Source: JALZAH01 sp051000755
Lineage (GTDB): Bacteria > Actinomycetota > Acidimicrobiia > Acidimicrobiales > Palsa-688
NCBI GenBank assembly: GCA_051000755.1
Contig: JBPCNZ010000147.1
Coordinates: 1-60,200, forward strand
DNA: 60,200 bases
Reading direction: 5' to 3'
In this document: piece after piece, positions 18,061 through 26,728 of the stretch
Numbering within the stretch: the first letter of the stretch is position 1
Layout: each line of letters opens with the position of its first letter
The notes under the pieces: model-generated
Told to the model about the DNA's origin: nothing
The model's database searches: none
Seen by the model: the letters and a program-made list of their open reading frames with translations, nothing else
Translations under genes and position numbers: made by a program

Positions 18061-18348
18061 ATGTCCAAGACCAAGGGTGGCGGCTCCACTCGAAACGGGC
18101 GTGACTCCAACGCCCAGCGCCTCGGCGTCAAGGCCTACGACGGCACGGCCGTGACCGCCGGATCGATCATCGTCCGCCAGCGCGGTACCCACTTCCACCC
18201 CGGTGAGAACGTCGGCATCGGCAAGGACGACACCCTCTTTGCCCTCACCGACGGCCACGTCAAGTTCGGATCCCGCAAGGGCCGCAGACTGGTCGACATC
18301 CGAACCGGCGGTCCCGCCGCGGGTCAGCCGGTCACCTCCGAGGCCTGA
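18061..18348 (+). CDS. rpmA: 50S ribosomal protein L27
   Basis: L27 reaches the peptidyl-transferase centre of the ribosome. The 95-residue product begins MSKTKGGGSTRNGRDSNAQR, close to the standard form in which a short tail precedes the conserved glycine-rich segment; there is no Firmicutes-type cleavable leader. The motif GSIIVRQRGTHFHPG is typical. It follows rplU by 4 bp and precedes obgE by 33 bp. Confidence 0.97.
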   Translation: MSKTKGGGSTRNGRDSNAQRLGVKAYDGTAVTAGSIIVRQRGTHFHPGENVGIGKDDTLFALTDGHVKFGSRKGRRLVDIRTGGPAAGQPVTSEA

Positions 18349-18381
18349 GGCCTCGGCCGGGGCGGCCCGGATAGAGGCACC

Positions 18382-19611
18382 ATGTCCAACTTCGTCGATC
18401 AGGCCCAGGTCCACGTCAAGGCGGGCGACGGCGGCGCCGGGTCCGTTTCGTTCCGCCGAGAGGCCCACGTGGCCAAGGGCGGACCGGACGGCGGTGACGG
18501 GGGCAACGGGGGAGACGTGTGGCTCGTCGCCAACCGCAACGTCGCCTCGCTCTACACGTTCGGAAACCACCCCCATCACCAGGCCGGCAGCGGGGTGCAC
18601 GGGATGGGCAAGGGGCGTCACGGCAAGGCCGGGGCTGACCTCGACGTGGCCGTGCCCGAAGGTACGGTCGTGCGCAGCCTGGATGGCGAGATCCTGGCCG
18701 ATCTGTCCAACGAGGGCGATCGGTGGTTGGCCGCCCGACGGGGCCAGGGCGGTCGGGGCAACGCCCGGTTCCTGTCCAACCGCCGCCGGGCTCCGGCTTT
18801 CGCCGAGCAGGCCGAGATGGGCGAGGATCGATGGCTCGATCTGGAGCTGAAGTTGATGGCGGACGTGGCCCTGGTCGGCTTTCCCAATGCCGGCAAGAGC
18901 ACCCTGATCTCGCGCATCTCCGCGGCCCGGCCCAAGATCGCCGACTACCCCTTCACGACGCTGGTGCCCCACCTCGGTGTGGTTCGCTTCGACGAGCACG
19001 AGATGGTGGTGGCCGACATCCCCGGGCTGATCGAAGGGGCCAGCGAGGGGCGGGGTCTGGGTCAGAAGTTCCTCCGTCACATCGAGCGGGCCCGCGTCCT
19101 CGTCGTGCTGGTGGACCTGGCTCCCCCCGACGGTCGAGCCCCCGCCGACCAGGAGGAGATCCTGATCAGCGAGCTCTCCCGCTACCGCCACGAGCTGGCC
19201 ACCCGCCGCCGGATCGTCGTCGGCTCCAAGGCCGATGCCGCCACCGAGGCCTGGGACGGCCCGACCGTGTCGGCACTCACCGGCGAAGGCGTCCGCTCCC
19301 TCCTGGGACGCATGGCCGAGGAGGTGACCAAGGCCCGAGCCGAGCAGGAGCGCCCCCACAGCTTTATCGTGCACCGCCCGGCGCCGTCGGGTGTCGTGGT
19401 GGAGCGGGACACCGACGGAGCCTGGGTGGTCAGGGGCCGGCCTGCGGAGCGGGCGGTTGCCCTCTCGGACCTCGGCAACGTGGACGCCCTCGCCTACGCC
19501 CAGGGCCGGCTGCGGAGCATGGGCGTGGACCGTGCCCTCCTGCGATCGGGCGCGGTGGAGGGCGACCGGGTGCGCATCGGGACCTTCGAGTTCGACTACC
19601 AACCCAACTGA
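18382..19611 (+). CDS. obgE: ObgE/CgtA, ribosome-assembly GTPase
   Basis: Obg is an essential GTPase acting in 50S assembly and stress signalling. The 409-residue product has the glycine-rich Obg fold (1-158), then the G domain with P-loop GFPNAGKS at 166-173 and switch II DIPGLIEGASEGRG, and a C-terminal OCT domain ending FEFDYQPN. The usual NKxD guanine-specificity motif reads SKAD here: the Lys and Asp are kept but the Asn is replaced. The start ATG follows GAGG. rplU-rpmA-obgE-proB is the common bacterial order. Confidence 0.96.
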   Translation: MSNFVDQAQVHVKAGDGGAGSVSFRREAHVAKGGPDGGDGGNGGDVWLVANRNVASLYTFGNHPHHQAGSGVHGMGKGRHGKAGADLDVAVPEGTVVRSLDGEILADLSNEGDRWLAARRGQGGRGNARFLSNRRRAPAFAEQAEMGEDRWLDLELKLMADVALVGFPNAGKSTLISRISAARPKIADYPFTTLVPHLGVVRFDEHEMVVADIPGLIEGASEGRGLGQKFLRHIERARVLVVLVDLAPPDGRAPADQEEILISELSRYRHELATRRRIVVGSKADAATEAWDGPTVSALTGEGVRSLLGRMAEEVTKARAEQERPHSFIVHRPAPSGVVVERDTDGAWVVRGRPAERAVALSDLGNVDALAYAQGRLRSMGVDRALLRSGAVEGDRVRIGTFEFDYQPN

Positions 19612-19654
19612 ATGGCCGACCGGACCCGAGGACGGCGGCTGGCAGACTGAGCCC

Positions 19655-20755
19655 ATGGCCGCACCTACCGTCGTCGTCAAGATCGGTACGTCGTCGATCA
19701 CTGACCAGGAAGGGCTGATCAACGACGCGGCCATCGCCAAGCTGTGCGCCGAGGTGGCCGAAGCCCGGGCCGGCGGGACCCGGGTGGTGGTGGTCACCAG
19801 CGGGGCCATCGCCTCCGGTCTGCCGGTCCTCGGCTTGGGTGGCCGCCGGCCGAGCGACCTCGCCGTGCTCCAGGCCATCGCTGCCGTAGGCCAGGGTCGC
19901 CTGTTCGGCGTCTACGAACGGGCTCTCTTCGAGCACGGCCTGACCGCCGGCCAGGTCCTCCTGGCCCCTCTCGATTTCGTAAATCGGCGCCAGTACCTCC
20001 ACGCCCGCCAGACGCTCTCGGTGCTGCTGGAGCTCGGCGTGGTGCCCATCGTCAACGAGAACGACGCCGTGGCCGACGACGAGATCCGCTTCGGCGACAA
20101 CGACCGCCTCGCGGCCTTGGTGGCCCATCTCCTCTCGGCCGATCTGCTGCTCCTCCTCACGGACACCCCGGGTCTGCTGAGCGCCGATCCCCGGGTCGAC
20201 AGCAAGGCGTCGCTCATCGAGCAGATCGTGGAGGGCGACGTCTCCCTCGAGACGATGGCGGGGGGCGCGGGAAGCGCCCGGGGAAGCGGGGGTATGGCCT
20301 CGAAGTTGGCCGCCGGGCGCATGGCGGCATGGTCAGGCGTGCGGGCGATCATTGCGTCGGCCACCCGGCCCGGGGTCGTCGCCGAGGCGGTGGCGGGCAC
20401 CGCCGGAGTGGGAACCGTCTTCGTGCCCCGCTCCGGGCGCCTCGGAGCCCGCAAGTTGTGGATCGCCTTCGCCGTCGGATCGTCGGGGACCGTGGTGGTC
20501 GACGAGGGAGCCCGGCGGGCGCTGCTTGAACGGGGGGTCTCCCTGTTGCCCGCCGGTGTGGTCGATGTCGCCGGATCCTTCGACGCCGACGACGCCGTGG
20601 AGATCGCCGGACCTGACGGTGCTGTCTTCGCCAAGGGCCTGTGCCGGCACCCGTCGCGTCGTCTGAAGGAGCTGGCCGGCCGGCGCACCACCGACCTCCC
20701 GGTGGACATCCCCCGCGAGGTCGTCCACCGTGACGACCTCGTCCTCCTGGCATGA
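19655..20755 (+). CDS. proB: Glutamate 5-kinase
   Basis: ProB phosphorylates glutamate in the first step of proline synthesis. The 366-residue product has the kinase domain (VVVKIGTSSITD at the N-terminus, VTSGAIASG, and the substrate segment IVNENDAVADDEIRFGDND) followed by a C-terminal PUA domain from about residue 270. ATG 19655 is chosen from the family N-terminus; the frame is open further upstream inside obgE. Its partner proA lies 3.7 kb downstream instead of adjacent. The stop overlaps the next gene (ATGA). Confidence 0.96.
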   Translation: MAAPTVVVKIGTSSITDQEGLINDAAIAKLCAEVAEARAGGTRVVVVTSGAIASGLPVLGLGGRRPSDLAVLQAIAAVGQGRLFGVYERALFEHGLTAGQVLLAPLDFVNRRQYLHARQTLSVLLELGVVPIVNENDAVADDEIRFGDNDRLAALVAHLLSADLLLLLTDTPGLLSADPRVDSKASLIEQIVEGDVSLETMAGGAGSARGSGGMASKLAAGRMAAWSGVRAIIASATRPGVVAEAVAGTAGVGTVFVPRSGRLGARKLWIAFAVGSSGTVVVDEGARRALLERGVSLLPAGVVDVAGSFDADDAVEIAGPDGAVFAKGLCRHPSRRLKELAGRRTTDLPVDIPREVVHRDDLVLLA

Positions 20756-21510
20756 CGGGCCGAGGTTGGCGTCGCCGGCGGCGGTCGCGGCGGGGGGTTC
20801 TGGCAATGACCGCCCTGCTCGGCGCCATCATCCTGCTCGGGGGGTGCGGCCTGCTCGGTTCGGTCGTCAACACCACGACGGGGTTGCAGAGGGCGGGCTT
20901 CTCATCGGTACGGGTCAGCCTCAACGGGGTCGCCTCCGGCCGCAACGTCGTTGACGTCAGCGTGTCGGTCGACGCCGCCCCGTCGGACGGGGCGACGGTC
21001 ATGGTGGCCCGTGTCGTGTGGAACGACCTCCACGAGCACTTCGACGATCTCGACGTCACCGTCCACGGCCACGGCCCCGACCTCCACCGCCAGTTCCCCT
21101 TCACCGCCCTGGTGGGCCTGTTCGGGCCCCGCAACCCGGCGTGGGACAAGACCTCGCTGCGATCCTCGGTCCAGAATGTGGGCTATGCCGTGATCATCGG
21201 TGTGGGGGCCGTGGCCCTGGTGGTGGCTGCCGTCATCGTGATCGTCGTGCGCACCCGCCGGCGGAGGGGCCCGCCGCCGCCCTGGCCCGGGTTCGCCGGC
21301 GCCGGCCCGCCGGGGTCGCCCCCGTGGGCCGGTCCACCGCCTGGCGCCGGGCCTGGGGGTCCGGGCTGGGCCGGGCCGCCGCCTCGGGGAAGAGGCTCCC
21401 ACGGTCCGCCTGGTGCAGGTCCGCCGCCACCTCCGGGGTCCGGGGGCCACCCGGGGCCGAAGGACGACGACGGCCATGGGCCCTGGGGGGCGCCGGCTCC
21501 GCCCGAGTAG
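20752..21510 (+). CDS. LppM-like (DUF3153-type) lipoprotein with C-terminal membrane anchor
   Basis: The 252-residue product has a basic N-terminus, a hydrophobic segment ending in a lipobox-like LLGGCG at about 26-31, and an extracytoplasmic domain of roughly 115 residues (about 30-143). A transmembrane helix follows (VIIGVGAVALVVAAVIVIVV) and then a Pro/Gly-rich cytoplasmic tail. This layout resembles mycobacterial LppM. Function in this organism is unknown. It overlaps proB by 4 bp, so it is coupled to proline synthesis by position only. A terminator-like hairpin lies downstream. Confidence 0.7.
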   Translation: MTGRGWRRRRRSRRGVLAMTALLGAIILLGGCGLLGSVVNTTTGLQRAGFSSVRVSLNGVASGRNVVDVSVSVDAAPSDGATVMVARVVWNDLHEHFDDLDVTVHGHGPDLHRQFPFTALVGLFGPRNPAWDKTSLRSSVQNVGYAVIIGVGAVALVVAAVIVIVVRTRRRRGPPPPWPGFAGAGPPGSPPWAGPPPGAGPGGPGWAGPPPRGRGSHGPPGAGPPPPPGSGGHPGPKDDDGHGPWGAPAPPE

Positions 21511-21555
21511 ATCCTGGCTCGTCTGGCCGGGCTGGAGCCCGAACCGCGTGGTGAT

Positions 21556-21577
21556 AAAGCGCACCGGTGCGCTTTTT
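21556..21577 (+). terminator. Rho-independent terminator-like hairpin
   Basis: A perfect 20-nt palindrome (AAAGCGCACC and its complement, 21556-21575) runs straight into five T residues (21573-21577), about 45 bp after the LppM-like gene. This is the clearest intrinsic-terminator shape in the window and separates the obgE-proB unit from gnd. An operator for gnd is an alternative reading. Confidence 0.7.
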
Positions 21578-21695
21578 CACCAACCGGTTGCCAACTGCGG
21601 GGCGCGACGGCAACGGGATGGTTGTGAGCCCGGCGTCTACCGGGCAGGATGGCCTGGTCGGTCGCGGCCGCGACGGCGGATCAAGGAGGCAGCGC

Positions 21696-22712
21696 GTGCA
21701 ACTCGGCATGGTCGGACTCGGCCGGATGGGTGCCAACCTGGTGCGGCGGCTGCAGCGCGACGGCCACACCTGCGTGGTCTACGACGTGGACGGCGACGCC
21801 GTCGCCATGCTGGTCAAGGAAGGAGCGACCGGGGCGGACAGCATCGACGACTTCGTCGCCAAGCTGGAGACGCCCCGGGCTGCGTGGGTGATGGTGCCCG
21901 CCGCCTACACGGGGGACACCGTCGACTCCCTTGCGTCGGCCATGGCCAAGGACGACATCATCATCGACGGCGGCAACTCGCACTACCAGGACGACATCCG
22001 CCGGGCCGCGGCCCTGGTCGACAAGGGCATCCACTATGTCGATGTGGGCACCAGCGGCGGAGTGTTCGGCCTTGAGCGGGGCTACTGCTTGATGATCGGC
22101 GGCGAGGAGGAGGTGGTCCGCCACCTCGATCCGCTCTTCGCCACCATCGCCCCCGGCGTCGACACTGCCCCCCGCACCGACGGCCTGAGCGGCGATCCGT
22201 CCCCGGCCGAGCACGGCTACCTGCACTGCGGCCCCAACGGTGCCGGTCACTTCGTGAAGATGGTCCACAACGGCATCGAGTACGGCGTGATGGCCGCCTA
22301 CGCCGAGGGCCTGGCCATCCTGGACAAGGCCAACCTCGGGGCCGGCGAGCACACGGGCGGGGACGCGGAGACGGCACCGTTGGCCGACCCGCAGTTCTAC
22401 CGCTACGACATCGACACCGCCGCCGTGGCCGAGGTGTGGCGGCGGGGGAGTGTCATCTCCTCGTGGCTCCTCGACCTGACCGCCCACGCCCTCAGCGCCG
22501 ACCCCGGCCTGGCCGGCTTCGGGGGCCGGGTCTCCGACTCCGGCGAGGGCCGCTGGACGGTCAAGGCCGCCATCGACGAGGGCGTGCCTGCCTATGTGCT
22601 CACCACCGCCCTGATGGAGCGGTTCAGCTCCCGGGGTGAGGGCGACTTCGGTGATCGGATCCTGTCCGCCATGCGCAAGGAGTTCGGCGGCCACGACGAG
22701 AAGACCGCCTGA
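21696..22712 (+). CDS. gnd: 6-phosphogluconate dehydrogenase, decarboxylating (short form)
   Basis: Gnd oxidises and decarboxylates 6-phosphogluconate to ribulose 5-phosphate. The 338-residue product has the Rossmann motif GLGRMGANL, the substrate segments DGGNSHYQDD and GTSGGVFGLERG, and the catalytic region HCGPNGAGHFVKMVHNGIEY. It is far shorter than the 470-residue NADP-dependent form, matching the GndA/YqeC class that often uses NAD; cofactor choice is inferred. GTG 21696 is chosen over an upstream in-frame ATG because AAGGAGG (21683-21689) sits 6 nt before it. Confidence 0.93.
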   Translation: MQLGMVGLGRMGANLVRRLQRDGHTCVVYDVDGDAVAMLVKEGATGADSIDDFVAKLETPRAAWVMVPAAYTGDTVDSLASAMAKDDIIIDGGNSHYQDDIRRAAALVDKGIHYVDVGTSGGVFGLERGYCLMIGGEEEVVRHLDPLFATIAPGVDTAPRTDGLSGDPSPAEHGYLHCGPNGAGHFVKMVHNGIEYGVMAAYAEGLAILDKANLGAGEHTGGDAETAPLADPQFYRYDIDTAAVAEVWRRGSVISSWLLDLTAHALSADPGLAGFGGRVSDSGEGRWTVKAAIDEGVPAYVLTTALMERFSSRGEGDFGDRILSAMRKEFGGHDEKTA

Positions 22713-22723
22713 AGGCCGTCACC

Positions 22724-23563
22724 TCACGGTTCGGTGGGCTGGTCCTTGGTGGCCGGCTCCGCCGCCTTGGAGGGCCGCGGCGTGCCTTCGCCCAGCTCCC
22801 CGCCGGATGGCGACGACAGGGCGTGGTCACTGATGTCGCCCGGCCCCAGGCCCATGGTCTGGCGCATCTCGGCCAGCCGGTTCTGGGCCTCGGAGCCCAT
22901 GGCCGCCTGCTCGACCTCCAACATCCGGGCCTCGACGCCCTGCCCGCCCACCTCTGAGGTGCCCAGAGCCCGGGCGTAGCGCTGCTCGATCTTGGACCGC
23001 ACCTGATCGAGGGTGGGCGTGTCCTGGTCGACGGTGGCCGACAGGCTGCCCATGGCCGCGTTGAGCTGCTCCTGCATCTTGGCCTGATCCAGCTGCGACA
23101 TCAGCTTCTGGCGTTCGGCCAGCTTCTGTTGCAGGGCGGTCGAGTTCTGCTGCACCGCAGCCTTGGCCTGCTGAGCGGCTTGGGCCGTCTGCAGGCTCAT
23201 CGTCTTCAGGTCGTTGACCTGGTTCTCGGTCGCGATGAGCCGGTTGGCGAACGCCTCGGCCGTCTGGTTGTACTCCGTCGACTTCTGGGCGTCCCCCCGG
23301 TCGCCGGCGTCGGCGGCCATGCGCAGGGCCTGACGGGTCGACGTGCTGACCTTCTCCAGCTCCTCCATGGCCCGGTTGAGCTGCATCTCCGTCTGCTTCT
23401 GATTGGCGACGACGTTGGCGGCCTGCTCGACGAGGCGCCGGTGCTGGTCCTGGGCTTCGACGATCGCCTGCTCCAACTGGACCTTGGGATCGGCCCGCTC
23501 CTCGAAGTCCCCGCTGGCCTTGGCCATCATGTACCGCCATCTGCGACGGAAGTAGTTGGGCAT
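22724..23563 (-). CDS. PspA/IM30-family membrane-stress protein
   Basis: PspA/Vipp1 proteins assemble on the inner face of stressed membranes. The 279-residue product is almost entirely helical and coiled-coil, with the family N-terminus (YFRRRWRYMMAKASGDFEE, then DPKVQLEQAI) and heptad-rich sequence up to about residue 230. A short Pro/Ser/Glu-rich tail follows. The start is placed at ATG 23563; an upstream in-frame extension is Arg/Pro-rich and unlike the family. It lies 10 bp downstream of a membrane protein in the same orientation and converges with gnd. Confidence 0.88.
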   Translation of the reverse strand: MPNYFRRRWRYMMAKASGDFEERADPKVQLEQAIVEAQDQHRRLVEQAANVVANQKQTEMQLNRAMEELEKVSTSTRQALRMAADAGDRGDAQKSTEYNQTAEAFANRLIATENQVNDLKTMSLQTAQAAQQAKAAVQQNSTALQQKLAERQKLMSQLDQAKMQEQLNAAMGSLSATVDQDTPTLDQVRSKIEQRYARALGTSEVGGQGVEARMLEVEQAAMGSEAQNRLAEMRQTMGLGPGDISDHALSSPSGGELGEGTPRPSKAAEPATKDQPTEP

Positions 23564-23573
23564 ACCGGGGATG

Positions 23574-24407
23574 CTACGACGTGGCCGGAGTCTCCGGCGT
23601 GGCAGATCGCTCCGGGGGCCCGCCGGGGGGCAGCTCTCCGGCGCTCCCCGCCGATTCGATGGCGGCCCCGCTCGCCTCGATCCCGGCATGGAGGGCAGCG
23701 ATCTCGTCAACGACCGAGAGGAGAGGACCGGACTGACCGTCGATGAGATCGGGATCGGAGGCGTCGAGGGAGAGCTCCACCAGGGCCGTGACCGCCTCGT
23801 CGATCCGGGTGGCCAGCGAACGGACCTGGTCCTGGGCCTCGGAGCTGACCGCGTCGGCCCGGCGCATGGCCCGCAGCTGGGCGGCGATCACCGTCTCGTG
23901 GCGAAGGGTCGCGGCGTCGAGACCGTCATGGCGTTGGGCCAGGCCGGCCAACTCGTCCGAGAGGGCGTTCGTCCGCGCCGAACGCTCCGGCGTGGAGAGC
24001 AGGGCTCCCCTCCGGGCCGTCACCGCGGCCGCCCGGACGCTACGGTCAATGCGCTCGGCGAGGGACCCCACCCGTTCGCGGGTCGGCCCATCGGCGAGGG
24101 AGGACACGGCCTGGTCGAAGCGCTTCTGGGCATCGACGACGGCTCGGAGCTGATCTCGCCACGGGGGGGGCACCGACCAGGGGTCGACCGGCTCGGGCTT
24201 GACAGGCCGCTGGCGCCGGGCGCGGGCAACGACCGCCCACCCCATGCGCCCGCCCCAGCCGACGATGGCGAGGACGACGGCGACGGGAAGCGAGTGATCG
24301 AGGAGGCCGATGCCGGCCCCGGCCGCGGTGAGGGCGATCGCCGGAGGGCCCACCGCGGCGCGGGCCACGCTCGGATGGGCCAGCACGGCGGGGACCTTCG
24401 ATGGCAT
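23574..24407 (-). CDS. Membrane-anchored helical protein upstream of pspA
   Basis: I do not recognise a named family. The 277-residue product has two adjacent hydrophobic segments near the N-terminus (about 17-36 and 39-60) and then a long charged, Ala-rich helical region with coiled-coil character. It ends in a Pro/Ser/Thr-rich tail. It is divergent from proA and probably cotranscribed with the PspA homologue 10 bp downstream, so it could be a membrane partner or sensor for it. That role is inferred from position only. Confidence 0.75.
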   Translation of the reverse strand: MPSKVPAVLAHPSVARAAVGPPAIALTAAGAGIGLLDHSLPVAVVLAIVGWGGRMGWAVVARARRQRPVKPEPVDPWSVPPPWRDQLRAVVDAQKRFDQAVSSLADGPTRERVGSLAERIDRSVRAAAVTARRGALLSTPERSARTNALSDELAGLAQRHDGLDAATLRHETVIAAQLRAMRRADAVSSEAQDQVRSLATRIDEAVTALVELSLDASDPDLIDGQSGPLLSVVDEIAALHAGIEASGAAIESAGSAGELPPGGPPERSATPETPATS

Positions 24408-24460
24408 GACCCCAGGCTAGGACCTCGGGCCCGCTCAGCTGCGGCGCCTGCCCGCCGCGG

Positions 24461-24466
24461 TACCCT
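24461..24466 (+). promoter_or_regulatory. Putative -10 element (TACCCT) of proA
   Basis: TACCCT ends 7 nt before the proA ATG, placing transcription start at the start codon (leaderless). The divergent membrane-protein gene starts at 24407, so this 66-bp gap must carry both promoters. Confidence 0.5.
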
Positions 24467-24473
24467 TCTTGCC

Positions 24474-25745
24474 ATGAAGGTGCCGGAGGAGGCGTCGGCC
24501 GGCGAGCTGGAGCAGGTCGGGCGACGGGTCGTAGACGCCGCTCGTCTCGTCGCCCTGAGCCGGGCGGACGTCCGCAACCGGGCTCTCCTGGCCGGGGCCA
24601 AGCGGCTGGAGGCGGCGGCCATGGCCGTCGCCGAGGCCAACGCCATCGACGTTGCCACCGCCGAGGCGGCCGGATCCCCGCCGACCGTCGTCGATCGGCT
24701 CCGGTTGACGTCGGCCCGCATCGATGCCATGGCCGGCGGTCTTCGCCAAGTGGCCCGCCTCGCTGACCCGTTGGGGGAGACGGTGCGGGGGTGGGTCCGG
24801 CCCGACGGATTGGAGATCCGCCAGGTGCGAGTTCCGCTGGGCGTCATCGGGGTGATCTACGAGAACCGACCCAATGTGACCAGCGACGCCGCCGGGCTGT
24901 GCATCAAGTCCGGCAACGCGGCCTTCCTGCGAGGGAGCTCGGCGGCTATCCACTCCAACCAGGCCGTGGCCCGGGCCCTTCGGGCCGGCTGCGAGGACGC
25001 CGGACTGCCCGCCGACTCGGTGACCCTGGTGGACGACACGTCCCGGGAAGCGGCCGTGGCGTTCATGCGCCTCCGGGGTGTCATCGATTGCCTGGTCCCA
25101 CGCGGCGGACGGTCGCTCATTGCCAGCATCCTCGAGCACGCCACCGTCCCCTATGTCATCGACGGGGCCGGCAACTGTCATGTCTTTGTCGATCGCAGCG
25201 CCGACCTGGAGCGAGCGGTGGCCATCGTCGTCAACGCCAAGACCCAGCGACCCAGTGTCTGCAACGCCGCCGAATCTCTGCTCGTGCACTCCGATGTGGC
25301 TGAGACGTTTCTTGCCGCCGTCGCCCCACTCCTCAAGGAGGTCACCCTGGTGGGCGACGACCGGACCCGGGCCATCCTCGGAACCGATACGGTGAGCGCC
25401 GCCACGGACGAGGATTGGGGGAGGGAGTACCTCGATCTGACCCTGTCGGTCAGGGTGGTGGCAGACCTCGACGAGGCCATTGACCACATCCGTCGGTACG
25501 GAACCGGCCACACCGAGGCCATCGTCACCGGCGATGTCGATGTCGCCGGTCGCTTCCAACGGGAAGTGGACGCCGCTGCGGTTGTCGTCAACGCCTCCAC
25601 TCGGTTCACCGACGGCGAGCAGTTCGGCTTTGGCGCCGAGATCGGTATCAGCACCCAGAAGTTGCACGCCCGCGGCCCGATGGGGCTCCGTGAGCTGACG
25701 ACGACGAAGTACCTGGTGACCGGGAGGGGACACATCCGGGCGTAG
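24474..25745 (+). CDS. proA: Gamma-glutamyl phosphate reductase
   Basis: ProA reduces gamma-glutamyl phosphate to glutamate semialdehyde with NADPH, the second step of proline synthesis. The 423-residue product has the aldehyde-dehydrogenase fold with GVIGVIYENRPNVTSDAAGL, the catalytic Cys263 in VCNAAES, and the C-terminal GFGAEIGISTQKLHARGPMG. ATG 24474 gives the family N-terminus; the frame is open far upstream on a shadow reading. It is separated from proB by four genes and has its own promoter-like TACCCT. Confidence 0.96.
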   Translation: MKVPEEASAGELEQVGRRVVDAARLVALSRADVRNRALLAGAKRLEAAAMAVAEANAIDVATAEAAGSPPTVVDRLRLTSARIDAMAGGLRQVARLADPLGETVRGWVRPDGLEIRQVRVPLGVIGVIYENRPNVTSDAAGLCIKSGNAAFLRGSSAAIHSNQAVARALRAGCEDAGLPADSVTLVDDTSREAAVAFMRLRGVIDCLVPRGGRSLIASILEHATVPYVIDGAGNCHVFVDRSADLERAVAIVVNAKTQRPSVCNAAESLLVHSDVAETFLAAVAPLLKEVTLVGDDRTRAILGTDTVSAATDEDWGREYLDLTLSVRVVADLDEAIDHIRRYGTGHTEAIVTGDVDVAGRFQREVDAAAVVVNASTRFTDGEQFGFGAEIGISTQKLHARGPMGLRELTTTKYLVTGRGHIRA

Positions 25746-25801
25746 GCCCATCCCCAGGGTGCCTCCTACACTGTGGCGACCCCCCTTCTGGAAGGACCGC
25801 C

Positions 25802-26704
25802 GTGCTCAACGATGTGACCCCTCTGTTCGAGTCTCCCAGCGCGGTGCGCGAGCACCTGCGTCGGGTGGACTACCTCGCAGATGAGGGCATCGCCGGCGTG
25901 GTCTTCCTTGCGGAGCGGCTCGGCAAGCCCATCCTCGTCGAAGGTCCGGCCGGCACCGGGAAGACCCAGCTGGCCAAGTCGGTCGCCGAGGCACTCGGTC
26001 ACCGGCTGATCCGCCTGCAGTGCTACGAGGGTCTCGACGAGTCCAAGGCTCTCTACGAGTGGAACTACAAGAAGCAGCTGTTGCGCATCCAGGCCCAGCG
26101 CAACGACGAGTCGGCATCGACGAACTCGGACCTGGAGGAGGACATCTTCTCCGAGCCGTTCCTGCTCACCCGGCCCCTGCTGGAGGCGATCCGGGCCGAC
26201 GACCCCGTGGTTTTGTTGATCGACGAGGTGGACCGGGTTGAGGTGGAGACCGAGGCGCTGCTCCTCGAGGTTCTGTCCGACTATCAGGTGTCTATCCCCG
26301 AGCTCGGGACGATCCACGCCTCGCAGGTTCCGCTGGTCTTCCTCACGTCCAACAACACCCGGGAGCTGTCCGAGGCTCTCAAGCGCCGGTGCCTGTTCCT
26401 CCACATCGACTACCCCGATCTGGCCCGGGAGAAGGAGATCGTCCTCACCAGGGTCAAGGGCATCTCTGCCAGCCTCGCTGATCAGATCGTCCGGATCGTG
26501 CGCTCGGTTCGCAGCCTGGAGCTGAAGAAGGCGCCGTCGGTCTCCGAGACCCTCGATTGGGCCCGCACCCTGGTGCTGCTCGGCATCAGCGACATCGATG
26601 CCGAGACGGCGACGTCGACGCTCAACATCCTCCTCAAGTACCAGTCCGACATCGACAAGGCCGCCAAGGAGCTCTCGTCGAACAAGCCGGCCGGCGGCCG
26701 CTGA
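25802..26704 (+). CDS. MoxR/CoxD-type AAA+ ATPase
   Basis: MoxR ATPases act with VWA-domain partners as metal-insertion or maturation chaperones. The 300-residue product has Walker A GPAGTGKT at 48-55, Walker B VVLLIDEVDR, and sensor/arginine-finger segment FLTSNNTRELSEALKRRC. Size matches CoxD, which with CoxE matures the Mo-Cu site of CO dehydrogenase. The VWA partner lies at 28217 but is separated by a gene on the other strand. No CO dehydrogenase genes are in the window, so the client is unknown. The GTG start follows GGAAGGA. Confidence 0.9.
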   Translation: MLNDVTPLFESPSAVREHLRRVDYLADEGIAGVVFLAERLGKPILVEGPAGTGKTQLAKSVAEALGHRLIRLQCYEGLDESKALYEWNYKKQLLRIQAQRNDESASTNSDLEEDIFSEPFLLTRPLLEAIRADDPVVLLIDEVDRVEVETEALLLEVLSDYQVSIPELGTIHASQVPLVFLTSNNTRELSEALKRRCLFLHIDYPDLAREKEIVLTRVKGISASLADQIVRIVRSVRSLELKKAPSVSETLDWARTLVLLGISDIDAETATSTLNILLKYQSDIDKAAKELSSNKPAGGR

Positions 26705-26728
26705 AGTAGAGGGGCGGGCCAGGGACAG

